Assembly (NCBI GenBank): GCA_021018995.1
Contig: CM037593.1
Coordinates: 13,420,088 to 13,484,087, forward strand
DNA: 64,000 bases
Source: Chloranthus sessilifolius
Lineage: Eukaryota; Streptophyta; Magnoliopsida; Chloranthales; Chloranthaceae
Direction: 5' to 3'
Shown here: one piece after another, positions 10,590 to 21,428 of the stretch
How the letters are laid out: each line of letters begins with the position of its first letter
Numbering within the stretch: position 1 is the first letter of the stretch
Notes under the pieces: generated by a model
The model's input: the letters and a program-made list of their open reading frames with translations, nothing else
Database searches by the model: none
What the model was told of the DNA's origin: nothing
Translations under genes and position numbers: made by a program

Positions 10590-12610
10590 ATACTAATATA
10601 TAAAAGCACGAATGACAGTTCTTATTTCTGTCAATTTTGGTGTTTTCATATTTTAGGAACAAAATACCCTTATGCTACTCTATTTGCCCTCATGTTCTTC
10701 CTTATGTATCCTTATATTTTCTAATCTCCTACTTTTATATAATTAGGATTCTTCCAGCTAATTAATCGGGTAAGTCTCGCTAATTAATGAGATAAGTCTC
10801 GCCATGATTTTGGAAAATGCCCCGCTTTTTTTGATGAATTTACAATTAGTGTCATTGATCGTACCTTATGCCCAAACTCGTCATTTAATATCCCGCTACT
10901 TTTAATGAATTTACCAATAGTGCCCTTGATCGTACCTTATGCCCAAACTCATCATTAAATGACGAGTATGTTGTGCCGGTCTCCAATGCGGGTAGCCTAC
11001 TGGGTATGTAAATGTTATATGATAGTTATCAGCGCTATGAAAGATAGCGGTTCCTCCCTATTTTGGCTCATGTTTCTCTCAATCTGAACCGTCAAATTGT
11101 TGAGTAATCACTTGCATAGTCATGGAACCATAGTTTTAAACCTTGGTCATATCTTATATACATTAGATTAAACCCCATCCAATACGATATATACCTCGGT
11201 AAGAGGTCAGATATCGAGTCATATGTTATATTTACTTATATGAATAAAAAAGGGACCAACTCTTCTGACCTTGATTTAAACACTAAAATGGCGGTTAAAT
11301 GATCATATATCATTAATAGTGTAAAATATGGGTAATTACTATAAAAGACAGTTGACTGCCTTGAATCAGACGATGGAGATCATTTTTCTTCCCAACCTTC
11401 CAGATCTTGATATCATGGCGCCCCTATCAGACGGCCAGATCGTGATTCTACATGGCACACTTCCCCAAAATTGATCGTGACTGTGGGCATACCTATTACA
11501 CCGTCACTTTTGGATGTGTGTCACGTGAAATCAACATATGTGACTGTCAGATAGGGGCGCCATGATATCAAGATCTATTGCATGAAAAATAGGGACGAAA
11601 AACAAACTCTATCGTCTAATTCAAAGCAATCAATGATTTTTTCACTCATACAATATTGGCCGATACGTATCGGTTCAAGATGGACCGATACCTAATACCG
11701 ATATCAAGTTTGATACAAAATGATCTAAACCGATATAATATCAAAAATGCTCTTTGGGTACATTTTTATTATTTTAAAATCATATATAAATTTAAAATTT
11801 TAAAATAAAAAAATTAGTTAAATACTATTTATAAAAGCGCGAAACCCTCCATCATGAGTACACCTACGAATCTTTGGGATAACTCATGTAAAATCTCATT
11901 GACTGATTTGAATTGGATGATGAGGAATGTTTTTCATTCTAATCTTTCATACACTTGACCTAGAGATTATAGTTCAACCATCAAGTGGTCAGACATTGAT
12001 TTGATTTGACATAGGTACCAAAAATGTCATTTTTCAATAAACTTTTCCTTGCTTTATTTTCTCCTAAAATATCTCTAGATAAAAATAGAACTTTGTTTGA
12101 AAATAAAATTTTAATTATCCTTATCTTTTATTAAAAAAAACTTATGTAAAAATTCTCTCTAAATAAGGGTCTAAGACCTAATACTCACAAACATAGTAAC
12201 ACTATAGGTACGGGAATAAATGGCTTCAGAAATATATGAAAAACAGTGATAAATTTTGGTAATTTCAGTGAATAAAAACTGTTGAAAAAGAGTGGATACC
12301 TACGGTCCAAAATGTTGTCAACTGATAAAAAATTCAATGCACTATGATGTGTGAGATAGTACCCAAATTTTGGTTGAAGTTTAGACCACAAAAAAAATTA
12401 TTATTTTTTAATAGATGACATGTGACATTGCACACAATCCCAAAAAAGGCACTATCTTGAAATAAGGTGCCATGTTACATATGATCTAAGGTTTGAATGC
12501 TTTAGTTCATCCATACATTAGAACTCATAAACCTTTTTCATTTTATAAAATTATTATTATTTTTATGAATTTATAGAGCAACACGTGCAAAGAACGTGTA
12601 TGTTTACTAG
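10590..12610 (+). mobile_element. Helitron, about 2.0 kb, non-autonomous
   Basis: The 3' end is textbook: a 6-bp hairpin ACACGT/ACGTGT (12581-12586 with 12594-12599) about 11 nt before CTAG (12607-12610), followed by T. The 5' end has TACTAATATATAAAAGCACG, close to the usual plant Helitron start, but the initial TC is not evident, so the exact start is uncertain. No Rep/helicase is encoded. A 71-bp tandem pair lies at about 10821-10963 and a MITE at about 11340-11645. Confidence 0.7.
11340..11645. mobile_element. Long-TIR Mutator-like MITE inside the Helitron
   Basis: The two halves are inverted copies: ATGGCGCCCCTATCAGAC near 11414 faces GTCAGATAGGGGCGCCAT near 11546, and GACTGCCTTGAATCAGACGA near 11356 faces a matching block near 11620. 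It belongs to the widespread family containing GACGATGGAGATC seen at 14350, 16237, 44165, 52794, 54083 and 55145. Confidence 0.6.
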
Positions 12611-12712
12611 TATATATAAAAGAGAGCCATTACTTGCATAAAGCAATCTTTCTTTACTATGCAATCACGAAATTCCTGTGCAATGACAAAAAATTTATAA
12701 TTAGGTGCAAGG

Positions 12713-12798
12713 ACACAAAAACCAAATACAGGTAATGTTTTCGTTTTCAAAATTAACACAAAAACCAAATACAGGTAATGTTTTCGTTTTCAAAATTA
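12713..12798. repeat. 43-bp tandem duplication
   Basis: Two identical copies, 12713-12755 and 12756-12798, containing CCAAATACAGGTAATG and TTTTCGTTTTC. The flanking AGGTGCAAGGACACAAAAAC also occurs on both sides. Confidence 0.9.
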
Positions 12799-12832
12799 GG
12801 TGCAAGGACACAAAAACGTGTGCAAATAATGG

Positions 12833-12835
<3 letters not shown>

Positions 12836-12902
<67 letters not shown>
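12836..12902. repeat. TA then GA microsatellite
   Basis: (AT)n at 12836-12872 is followed directly by (GA)n to 12902. Confidence 0.95.
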
Positions 12903-12905
<3 letters not shown>

Positions 12906-14504
12906 TTGTAGGTAAGTTGGGATTCAGCCTACAACCTAAAGGTTGCGATATCTAATTGATATATAAGTACGGGAATTCCATTAACACTTCAATATATAAT
13001 CAGCTCGGTTTGAGAGATCGCATTGTCCGTGCACCAGTACATATGTATGTTGTAGTTCATGATTTATAACTTTTGAGGATCTTTCTAAGCATAAAGAAAT
13101 TTATCTTAGCAGGTTATCTTCATAAGAAGCAAGTTTAATCTAGTAAATTTATAGATTTCCTCGCATTTTTCTACTATCAAGCAAATCTATTCCCAAGGAG
13201 TAGGATGAGTTCAAAAAAATTATAAAACATATAAATTGTAAAAAATAGAAAAGGTGGATGCATGAGGTGAAAAATCGAAATTGATTCCAAATCGATTTGA
13301 TTACAATTTTTTAATATATATATATAGTCAACTTGAGTCAAGCAGACGATTGGGCCTTAAATTTTCGGTCCAAAATTTAGTCTAAATTTTGCGTTTCACA
13401 ACTTCTGATTAATTAGAGTGAATGTGATGCATTTATTTTTATTATCTGTTTTGAGAAGCGTGAATCGATTAAAAAAGTAAATTGACTCCTGGTAAAATGA
13501 AAATAATAAGTGTTAAGCAGATTGAGAAATTGAAATTTTTTTGATGTGCAAATAGAACATATAAGAAAACCGAAACCGACCGAACCAAACCAAAACCGAA
13601 ACTAATCAGGTTGGCTTGGTTTAACAGTTGGACGGTTTGCTTGAGTTTGAACATTAGAAAGCAATTAGAATTGGTTTGGTTTGTGATTTTAGTCCAAAAC
13701 CGGCCAAACCTAACCAAATACACCCCTAAATTTGTTGGTTAGTTTGATTTCAAGTTTTTCAAATTTTGATTAACAGAACACCGATCTGTTTTAGTTCAGT
13801 TTCAGCTCAGGCGGTACCGAATTGAAAACCAAAAAAAAGGGTTTCGGTTCAGTTTGGTTAATCGAACTTGAACCATAGCTCTCTCTAGATTTCGGTTAAT
13901 CGAACTTGAACCATAGCTCTCTCTTGATTTCACTCTCTCTCTCTCTCTATGAGAGCTCACTTGCTCATCACCTACGTTATTTTTATGTTGCGAAAACTCA
14001 TTAATAGGGGCCATTACTTTCACACACAAAGTTGGCCCAAACACAATTTAGTAAAAAAAAATGGTATTTTGGGGAAGTGTGCAATGTAAAAAAATCATCT
14101 AAGTCAACCAGAAATCACGATCATCTTATTTGAGGACCATGATTTAAAGATCTTTGATGTAAAAGACATAACAAGAAACAAGATCTCTAGCAGGTAATTT
14201 ATGACAATCAACTACTAAATCATAGCCCTCAAACCAATCTACTTAAATGGTGTTTTCACATGTCAAAGTTCCCCAAAATATCAAGTCCTTTATAATTATG
14301 TGCAAGGTCCAACTTCTCATGGGCAAGTAACTGCTCCCTATAATTTATTGGGTGCATCTATTAGCGCCCACGTAATCTTTGAAAGCACCCACATATACAA
14401 TCCCTTCAAAGCCATTGATTGCTTCGGATGAGATGGAGTTTGTGTTTCATCCTGATCTTCCATACAATGGATCTTGAGTTCATGTCACACCTATCAAACG
14501 GTTA

Positions 14505-14633
14505 CACTACAAAAAACAAGACTATTAGCAGCAGCAAAAAACTGCCACTAATACCCTTGCCGCTAATAGTCTTTACTAATTTTTTATTAATAGCGCTAAA
14601 AAACTGCCTCTAATAATTTATTTTTTTGTAGTG
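14505..14633. mobile_element. CACTA-type MITE, 129 bp, TSD TTA
   Basis: CACTACAAAAAACAAG on the left, TTTTTTTGTAGTG on the right, with TTA on both sides (14502-14504 and 14634-14636). Internal AAACTGCCACTAATA-type blocks match the other copies. Confidence 0.9.
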
Positions 14634-14696
14634 TTAGTTTTTTATTCCAAATGTCACAGATTTCCAAAAAATGCCCCTTGTATCATGTGAGACACA

Positions 14697-16014
14697 TGAT
14701 CGGTGCCGAAATGTGACTATATTTCGCACATTGAATCTTACATTTAGTTATCCGATGAGAGCATCTGACGGCTGTTATATAATTTTAGTGATTGCAGGTA
14801 TTTCTGACCATTGGATCGTCAAAGAGCATAAATTGAGGACAACTAAAGGTTACACAAAAACAGTGGATCAAGAGGTCAAAAGAAGTATCGAAATTCGTGA
14901 ATTGGCCCAGCATCCACCAAGAGAATGAAAATCTTGCCTCTATATGTCAATCGATTTGAGAATCAAATCTCAATCGATTGAAAAGAAAGACAGTTTTGCC
15001 CTCCTTATTTCAAATTTGAATTCAATCGATTGAGATTTAAAGTTCAATCGATTGAGCCTATTATGGAAAATGACTTACCCGCTCTCTATAAAAATAAAGC
15101 TACGGCTTAGGGTTAGGGAGCTCTTTCTCTTTTGTTTTTAGGTTCTTCTTCTCTAAGTAGATTGTACTTATGTTTTGATAGTTCTTCTTTTTTGCAATTT
15201 TTGAAGCGTAGTTTGTACCTAAGAAAAAAAATATTGTAAGGAAAAATTTTGTGATAAATAAAAGTGCATATTTAAGATGATGGCTTCTGGTTTACAACGA
15301 GTTTGTACACCGAGGATGAGCGGCTAAAATCACTTGTTCAGAGAGGAAGCGACCCCTAGATAAGTAATTGATTTATTATTAATTTTACAATTTCATAATG
15401 TTGTCATTGAATCATTGTGCTTAATTGAATATCATTGAGTGCTTATTTACAATCGTTGATCGTGGTTATCAACGACCGTAAAAGAGTTATTCTATCTAGA
15501 TTTATTCCTGCAGGCCGATCTAGGCTGTAGAATGATTACTTCATCACTGTCGTTATTTAGAGTTTTGAGATACGTTATACTTTTTACATGATTTATACCG
15601 CAATGATAGGTTGAATAATAGTTTTTAGATAGGGTATGCCGGATCAATAGTCACGTTCTTTTTGATTCATTTTTCTTCTTGATAAATGATAGTATTTTAA
15701 CGTGTTATGAAATTATGAGTTTAATTGTGGAAAAATTACGAATCTAAGGATGGCAAACTCCTTGATCATTTATTAAATTGTCATTTTCTTTATCATAATT
15801 TGTTCTTGCTTAGATTAATTTACTCTTATTACATCTAGAATCGTGTGGTAATTGTTTAGCAAACCGACTTTCTGTCTCTTGGTACTTTCTTGGGCGTCTT
15901 TTTCTCTTTAAGAATTAATTTAATTTCGCATTTCCTTGTCGGTACGATACCCTTGATTTAACCGTGCTACAGTTGACTTTGTACACTTGTAAGGGTACAA
16001 TTTAAAACCAACCA
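14697..16014 (+). mobile_element. Solo LTR, 1.32 kb, TGAT...ATCA family
   Basis: Begins TGATCGGTGCCGAAATGTG and ends AAAACCAACCA. Flanks ACACA and ATACA form a 5-bp duplication with one mismatch. It is collinear with the solo LTR at 35981. A TATA box (CTATAAAAATAAAG at about 15084) lies just downstream of four TCAATCGATTGA-type palindromes (14945-15056), consistent with a U3 promoter. No coding sequence is present, as expected for a solo LTR. Confidence 0.8.
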
Positions 16015-16236
16015 ATACATCACCTTCAAACATGATTTTAGGGCCATATTTTAGAGATCTGTGACATGTGGAATAAAAAATTGATCGCCAGCATTTGCAC
16101 CACATGATCTCAAGATCCATCATGTGGAAGATCGAGGTGAAACACGATCTCGCTCATCTGATCGGAAGCAATCAAATGGTTTTGAAGAGCTTTCCGCATG
16201 GGCACTTTGAGAGATTGCATGGGCGCTAATTTATTA

Positions 16237-16674
16237 GGGTACCTCTATTTGCGCCAACGCAATTTCTAAAAGCACGAACATTCTCAAAACCCATGAAACC
16301 CATTGACTGCTTTGAATTAGACGATGGAGATCATTTTTTGCCTTGATCTTCAATGCAATGGATCTTGAGAACATAAGCATATCATTATATGGTCAATTTT
16401 TTAGTTCACGTATGGCACGGAGACCCAAAAGTAGCCCTAAAATCATATGCCACACATCACCCTCAAATGTGATTTTAGGTCCATTGTTTTGGGATATGTG
16501 ACACGTGGAATAAAAAACTTATTGTTTGATGGTAGGATCATGTTCAAGATTTATTGTGTGGAAGATCGGGGTGTAGAACGATCTCCATCGTTTGATTTTA
16601 AGCAGTCAATGGGTTAGAGGGGGTTGCACTTGTTGGGGCTTTCATAAATTGTATTGGCGCGAATAGAGGCACCC
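16237..16674. mobile_element. Mutator-like element with long TIRs, perfect 9-bp TSD
   Basis: Starts GGGTACCTCTATTTGCGCC and ends GGCGCGAATAGAGGCACCC, flanked by AATTTATTA on both sides (16228-16236 and 16675-16683). The inverted arms extend about 200 bp each (CCATTGACTGCTTTGAAT at about 16308 faces AAGCAGTCAATGGGTT at about 16599), so nearly the whole element is a foldback. It has no coding capacity. The paralog is 44165-44599. Confidence 0.9.
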
Positions 16675-16687
16675 AATTTATTATTGG

Positions 16688-16881
16688 CACTACTAAAAAA
16701 CAAGTCTATTAGTGGCAGCCAAAAACTGCCATTATTAATAAAAAAACTGCCATTAATACCCTTGCTGCTAATAGTCTTTAATAGTTTTTAGTTAATAGTG
16801 GCATTTTTTTCCTTAAAAAAAAACTGCCATTAATACCCTTGCTTCAAAAAAATGCCACTAATAATCTATTCTTTTGTAGTG
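16688..16881. mobile_element. CACTA-type MITE, 194 bp, TSD TGG
   Basis: CACTACTAAAAAACAAG at the left, CTTTTGTAGTG at the right, TGG on both sides (16685-16687 and 16882-16884). The corresponding place in the paralogous block (about 44609) lacks it, so it inserted after the duplication. Confidence 0.85.
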
Positions 16882-16884
16882 TGG

Positions 16885-17175
16885 GTATTTTTGTTTACAT
16901 CGTGGCCATAGGTTTACTACAGGTGCGTACATTTGAAACCCCTTGAAGCCTAATGATTGCTTGGAATCAAATGATGGAGATTGTTTTCCACCCCATTCTT
17001 CTACACAACGGATCTTCATACCATGATCTTTTTAATCAAAACGGCATATTTTGATTTGACATGGTACATATCCCAAAAAAATGCCACTAAAATCATGTTT
17101 GAATGTGATGTGTGCTATGTGATTTTAAGGTCACTTTTTGAGGATTTGTGTCACATAGAATAAAAAATTGACCGA
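16885..17175. mobile_element. Truncated Mutator-like MITE
   Basis: Carries one arm of the same family (GATTGCTTGGAATCAAATGATGG-like text near 16954) and an ATCATGTTTGAATGTGATG palindromic middle, but the matching right end is missing. It corresponds to 44625-44770 in the paralogous block. Confidence 0.55.
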
Positions 17176-17546
17176 CTCATAATACGCGCATGGATGGGAA
17201 ATTTTTTGCCGAATTTTCAGTTTCGGTCATGTCTGAAATTGAAAACGAAACCGTTATTTTGATCCTTGCTATACCGTATGACATCCTCCGAAAAATAAGA
17301 AAAAAGATTTATACAAGTAAGCTTGCTACATATATTAAAATTAAAAATAAATATTAGGGCTTATGAAACTTAAGGATGGTTTTAAGGACTCATGAATTTG
17401 TTAAGCAAGATCAAGCCTAGGATTTTAGGTGAGAGGCTGAGAGCCCTCTCCCTCGATCAAAGATCTCTAATATCGACAAGTAAAGAAAATGTCCATAATC
17501 GAGTGCATAGATCGGACAGCTCTACCCCGAGCGCATTTTCTCCTTT

Positions 17547-17550
<4 letters not shown>

Positions 17551-17589
<39 letters not shown>
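17551..17589. repeat. TA microsatellite between inverted CTTTTCTC arms
   Basis: (AT)n with CCTTTTCTC immediately left and GAGAAAAGG immediately right, so the microsatellite sits at the centre of an inverted repeat. The same arrangement recurs near 50490 and 51139. Confidence 0.9.
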
Positions 17590-17593
<4 letters not shown>

Positions 17594-17663
17594 AAAGGAT
17601 GGTGAGCATCATCCAAGATCTTTTTTGGGGTAGCTCTAACCTCACCCGCATGTTACATAATTT

Positions 17664-17975
17664 GTAAGTAGGGGTGGCAATGGACTAGGTTTGGGGCAGG
17701 CTTGAGAATACCCAAGCCCACCGGCCTAGCGGCGAATTTGAATGTAGCCCAAGCACGGCTCAAGCTTATGGTAGGCTTATGAATCCAAGCCCAAGCCTAA
17801 GCACGGCTTGGTCAAACCTATTTATTCATAATCCTTTGCTCTTTTAAAATCTCTCTTTTATGAATATAGGATATCTTGGAAATCTCTTTTTTGTTATATA
17901 AGATCTTCAAAATGTTTTTTTATTAAAAATATAATTTCTTATTGAGAAATTGACATTTTAATTATTAGACTAGGC

Positions 17976-18022
<47 letters not shown>

Positions 18023-18230
18023 CATGATCTCCTCTTTAATTGGATGGTGTGAGATTAATGATGGAAAGCTATCAAATATGAGAGCCCGACGTGCATAGGG
18101 GGTTAAGCCCGAGCTTGGCCCATTTAATTTTCGGATTTTAAAGTGTTAGCCCATGCCTGGCCTGTGGGCTGTATAATCAATCCCAAGCCGCTTTAAAAGG
18201 GGCTAGCCTATTTAATTGGTGCAAATGGAA
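17664..18230. repeat. Possible hAT-type MITE with CCCAAGC repeats and a GA microsatellite
   Basis: Starts with AGGGGTGGCAATGG, the kind of end seen on plant hAT MITEs, and carries many CCCAAGC/GCTTGGG blocks in both orientations. (GA)n lies at 17979-18022. No clear 8-bp duplication was found, so the class is tentative. Confidence 0.35.
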
Positions 18231-18419
18231 GTGCTTTTTATGGACAAATTATGAATAAGGGTCTAAATCACAAAAATTACTGAATTTTTGTAAAATTTGC
18301 GAATTTAAGGTCCCCCGAATTATTTGCAAATTTTTCAAAAATTTGCCAAATCATTGAACTTCGCAAATTATTCTCGAATAATTCCCGAATTTTTCAAAGA
18401 ATGCGTAAGCACGTCTAAA

Positions 18420-19080
18420 GGTACCCTATTTCTTACTATCTTTTGTTTTCCATTGTATTTTAATTTATCTATATTTAAATAATTATATATTCTTCTAATT
18501 AAAACTATCTAATCAAAGTATTCCATTTCCTAGTAAATTAGCATGACGAAAGCCATGAAGGAGGAGATGAGAGTTAGCGATTAGAATTTGAGTGGAAAAA
18601 TTAAATATCTATAGGTCGGTTAGAATTTTTATTTGTTAGTTTATTAAAATACTCAAAACCTTACATCGTTAAAAGCTTCTAATGAATTAATGATTAATTT
18701 TAAAGATATTTTAGTAATTTAAGTCGTACATAATCTTAAAATATAAATATTACATATCAAAGTTGAGCAGAGCCAAGCTACAAACTACCTAGCTCATGGT
18801 CGATCGGTTTGGTCGGTTTTGGACTAAAGCCACAAACCAAACCGATTCTAATCAGTTTCTAAATGTTCAAACCAAGCCAAACGGTCCAACTGTTGAACCA
18901 AACCAACCCTATTTGATTCAGTTTTGGTTTGGTTCAATCGGATTCAGTTTTCCTATACATTCTACTTGCACATCAAAAATTTCTCAATTTCTCAACCAAT
19001 TTTACACTTTTACTATTTTATTTTTCCCAGAGTCATTGTACTTTTATAATCTATTCACCCAATCGCCTGCTTGACTGGAG

Positions 19081-19130
<50 letters not shown>

Positions 19131-19500
19131 TTACAAACGGTTCAGTTCGGTCGATTTCAGCTTGGAAAGGCCCAGAACCGAAACCAAACCGAACTTTTCG
19201 ATTTTTCTTTTTGTCAAACCAACCCAAACTAGTACCCATCCAAACTGGACCAAAACCGGCAATTCGGTCCGATTTGGTCGATTTTGCCCAAAAAATGCAC
19301 AGCCCTACTGGTCGACTTGTTTGCAAACGAGCTCTTAACTCAAAGCTTGGCTCGACTCATGAGTAGAGATCAAGGTACTAGCGAGCTCTTTTTTTCGAGT
19401 CGACCCGTGCGAGCAAGCTGACTCTTTGTTGAGAGCCCTACGAATAAGTCATATATAATTTATGGGTGGCATTATTTGCACCCGTTTTTCCTGTGAAGAA
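18420..19500. other. Segment duplicated in inverted orientation at 52040-55150
   Basis: 18425-18740 matches the reverse complement of 54980-55145 plus 52320-52470, and 19300-19500 matches the reverse complement of 52070-52290 (AACGAGCTCTTAACTCAAAG, GGGTGGCATTATTTGCACCC). The middle (18796-19070) holds CCAAACCGATT-type repeats shared, inverted, with 13500-13720. A TA microsatellite is at 19082-19129. No gene is present. Confidence 0.75.
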
Positions 19501-19835
19501 CACACACTCTTCCACCATAACAAATTGTTGACTGACTTGAATGGGACAATGGATCTTGAGATCCCAGCATACCTATCAAACGGTCATAGGTTGATTCCAC
19601 CTGGCACACATCCCAAATGTGTCAGTGATCATGGTCATACCTCTCATATGGTCATTTTTGGGGATGTGTGCCATGTGGAATCAACATGTGACCATCAGAT
19701 AGGTGCGTCATGACCTCAAGAACTATCGTATGGAAGATTGGGACAAAAAACGATCTCAATCCTCTACTTCGAGGCAGTCAATGATTTTTTATGGTAGAAG
19801 AGCGTGTGCTCTTTACGCCCAAATTATTTTTATTG
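19463..19835. mobile_element. Long-TIR MITE
   Basis: The left arm GGGTGGCATTATTTGCACCC and the block around ACACTCTTCCACCATAA are mirrored by GGTAGAAGAGCGTGTGCTC and GCCCAAATTATTTTTATTG at the right. The middle holds opposed GGCACACATCCCAAA/TTTTTGGGGATGTGTGCC. Half of it is paralogous to 51985-52130. Confidence 0.65.
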
Positions 19836-19880
19836 TGGGCATTTTTTTAATAACTAATAAATGTAGTGTGCATGTATATA

Positions 19881-19915
19881 CTAGTGGTGGTGCACGTGCG
19901 GTGCATGTGGTGACA
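19881..19915 (-). mobile_element. Helitron 3' end
   Basis: On the minus strand a TGCAC/GTGCA hairpin with a 5-nt loop lies about 10 nt before CTAG, followed by T and a TATATA stretch. The matching 5' end was not identified. Confidence 0.55.
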
Positions 19916-19984
19916 TATAAAATTTGATTCCCTATTACACATCTCGGAAAGTAGTCGAAGAATCATGTAGATGTATGCTCATAA

Positions 19985-20480
19985 TTATGTTAGCTTTTTG
20001 GGATAGTGCCATCTTGAATAAAAATCTGATCGTTTGATGGTAGGTTCATAATCTAAAGATCAATTGTGTGGAAGATTGGGGAGAAAAATCTTGCGTTGTA
20101 AATAAAGTTACAAATATCAGATTGGATAACATAGGACTATTTCGTCTTCTGTCAATGGTTGTCCTAAGAGGTCCCTTTATTTGGATCTACCAAATCTTAG
20201 AGTGCACCTACACTTAAAATCATTGGCTTTTCTGAATCAGACGTTCGAAATGGTTTTCACTCCAAACTTAGACACATATGATCTTGACATCACGGGTATA
20301 AGACAACCCATTGTTAATACATATGGCACAAATCGCACTCAAACGTGAGTATCCAATCACTTTTTAGGATGCGTGTCACATGGAGTAAAAACTAACCGTT
20401 TGATGTCCATCTTATGAAATAAGAAAGATTGGGACGAAAAACGCTCTCGATTTTCTGATATAAAGGAGCCTAATTTTCAG
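19985..20480. repeat. Degraded MITE pieces of the Mutator-like family
   Basis: Arms with ACGTTCGAAATGG, TCAAACGTGAGTATCC and AACGCTCTCGATTTTCTGA resemble the family at 16237, but no complete pair of ends or duplication can be defined. Confidence 0.4.
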
Positions 20481-20746
20481 CGTAGGTTCCCTAAGATCTT
20501 GTTAGTAAATAAACGTTCTCTTATGAATAAATGGATTATTTTACCTTTACTTACAACCAAAGATTCCTCTACTAATTTGGAATTGCAAATAAAGGTTCCA
20601 ATGACATCTTTATGTACTTTTATTTACAATCAAAGATTGTTTCTTTTTAACTTGAGCTTCATGTACTTTAAGCCTTTGACTGATTTTAAATCAGACGATG
20701 GAGAGAGTTTTTGTACTTGAGGTTATAGGCCTACCATCAAATAGCA

Positions 20747-20956
20747 GTACTACAAAAATAAGGTGTTTCGGCGATACTTCTTGTTAAGGTATTTTTTTGT
20801 AATGACAGGACTAACAGTGGCAGTTTTTGGCTGAAACCGAAATTCGAATTGGAATCGGAACTTTTCGGCTGAAATTTTGATCCATGGCGACAAGACTAAT
20901 AGCAGCAAATTTTTGTTAAAAAAACTGCCACTAATAGTCTTATTTTTTGTAATGCG
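20747..20956. mobile_element. Degraded CACTA-type MITE with an inner insertion
   Basis: The left end TACTACAAAAATAAGG and right end CTTATTTTTTGTAATG are each one base from the canonical termini. Inside are AAACTGCCACTAATAG and a second TTTTTTTGTAATG-like end, with foreign CCGAAATTC-type sequence between. Confidence 0.5.
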
Positions 20957-21345
20957 AGATTTTGATTCCACATGACAAACATTTCAAAAAGTAATATGAT
21001 CATGACATACATGATGAATGATTCTCCGATCACTTTTCGTGATGTGTTAGTTGTGGACTCAAAATCTGGCCATCTGATGGTAATAACTTGATCACAATAT
21101 CTATTATGAAGAAATTTAGAATGAAAAATGATCTCCATCATCTGATTCAAAATAATCATAATTTAAGCATGTGAAACTTGGATTGAGGAGGAAGAAACTT
21201 TGGATTGAAAATAAAGGGACCTAGGTCATCTTCTTTTAGCAATAAAAGCATTCATACGTCATGTTGTCATTTAAAAAACTTTTGAAGGGTAAAATCGAAA
21301 GGAATATTGGACTAGCCATCAAATGAAACAGGAGAATTTATATTC

Positions 21346-21349
<4 letters not shown>

Positions 21350-21426
<77 letters not shown>

Positions 21427-21428
21427 TA
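21350..21428. repeat. TA microsatellite abutting a Helitron 3' end
   Basis: About 78 bp of nearly pure TA directly outside CTAG of the Helitron that follows. Confidence 0.95.

Larger units (their letters stand above)
14350..16226. mobile_element. Mutator-like MITE carrying two later insertions
   Basis: Flanked by TAATTTATT on both sides (14341-14349 and 16227-16235). It starts GGGTGCATCTATTAGCGC, and the last bases GGGCGC are the complement of the block just inside the left end, so the outermost 14 bp or so of the right end seem missing. Long inverted arms run inward (CATTGATTGCTTCGG near 14414 against GAAGCAATCAAATGG near 16165). A CACTA MITE (14505-14633) and a solo LTR (14697-16014) lie inside it. 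Confidence 0.7.
13150..17110. other. Duplicated block A (paralog of 41905-44770)
   Basis: Several collinear stretches match the later block. CTACTATCAAGCAAATCTAT lies at 13171 and 41905. GAGCTCACTTGCTC followed by CTACGTTATT occurs in both near 13953 and 43785. CATTACTTTCACA through GTTTTGGGGAAGTGTGCAA occurs in both near 14010 and 43910. The Mutator-like element at 16237 matches 44165. Block A has later insertions (CACTA MITEs at 14505 and 16688, a solo LTR at 14697) absent from the other block. Segments around 13500-13720 resemble an inverted repeat at 18796-19060. No gene is seen. Confidence 0.7.
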
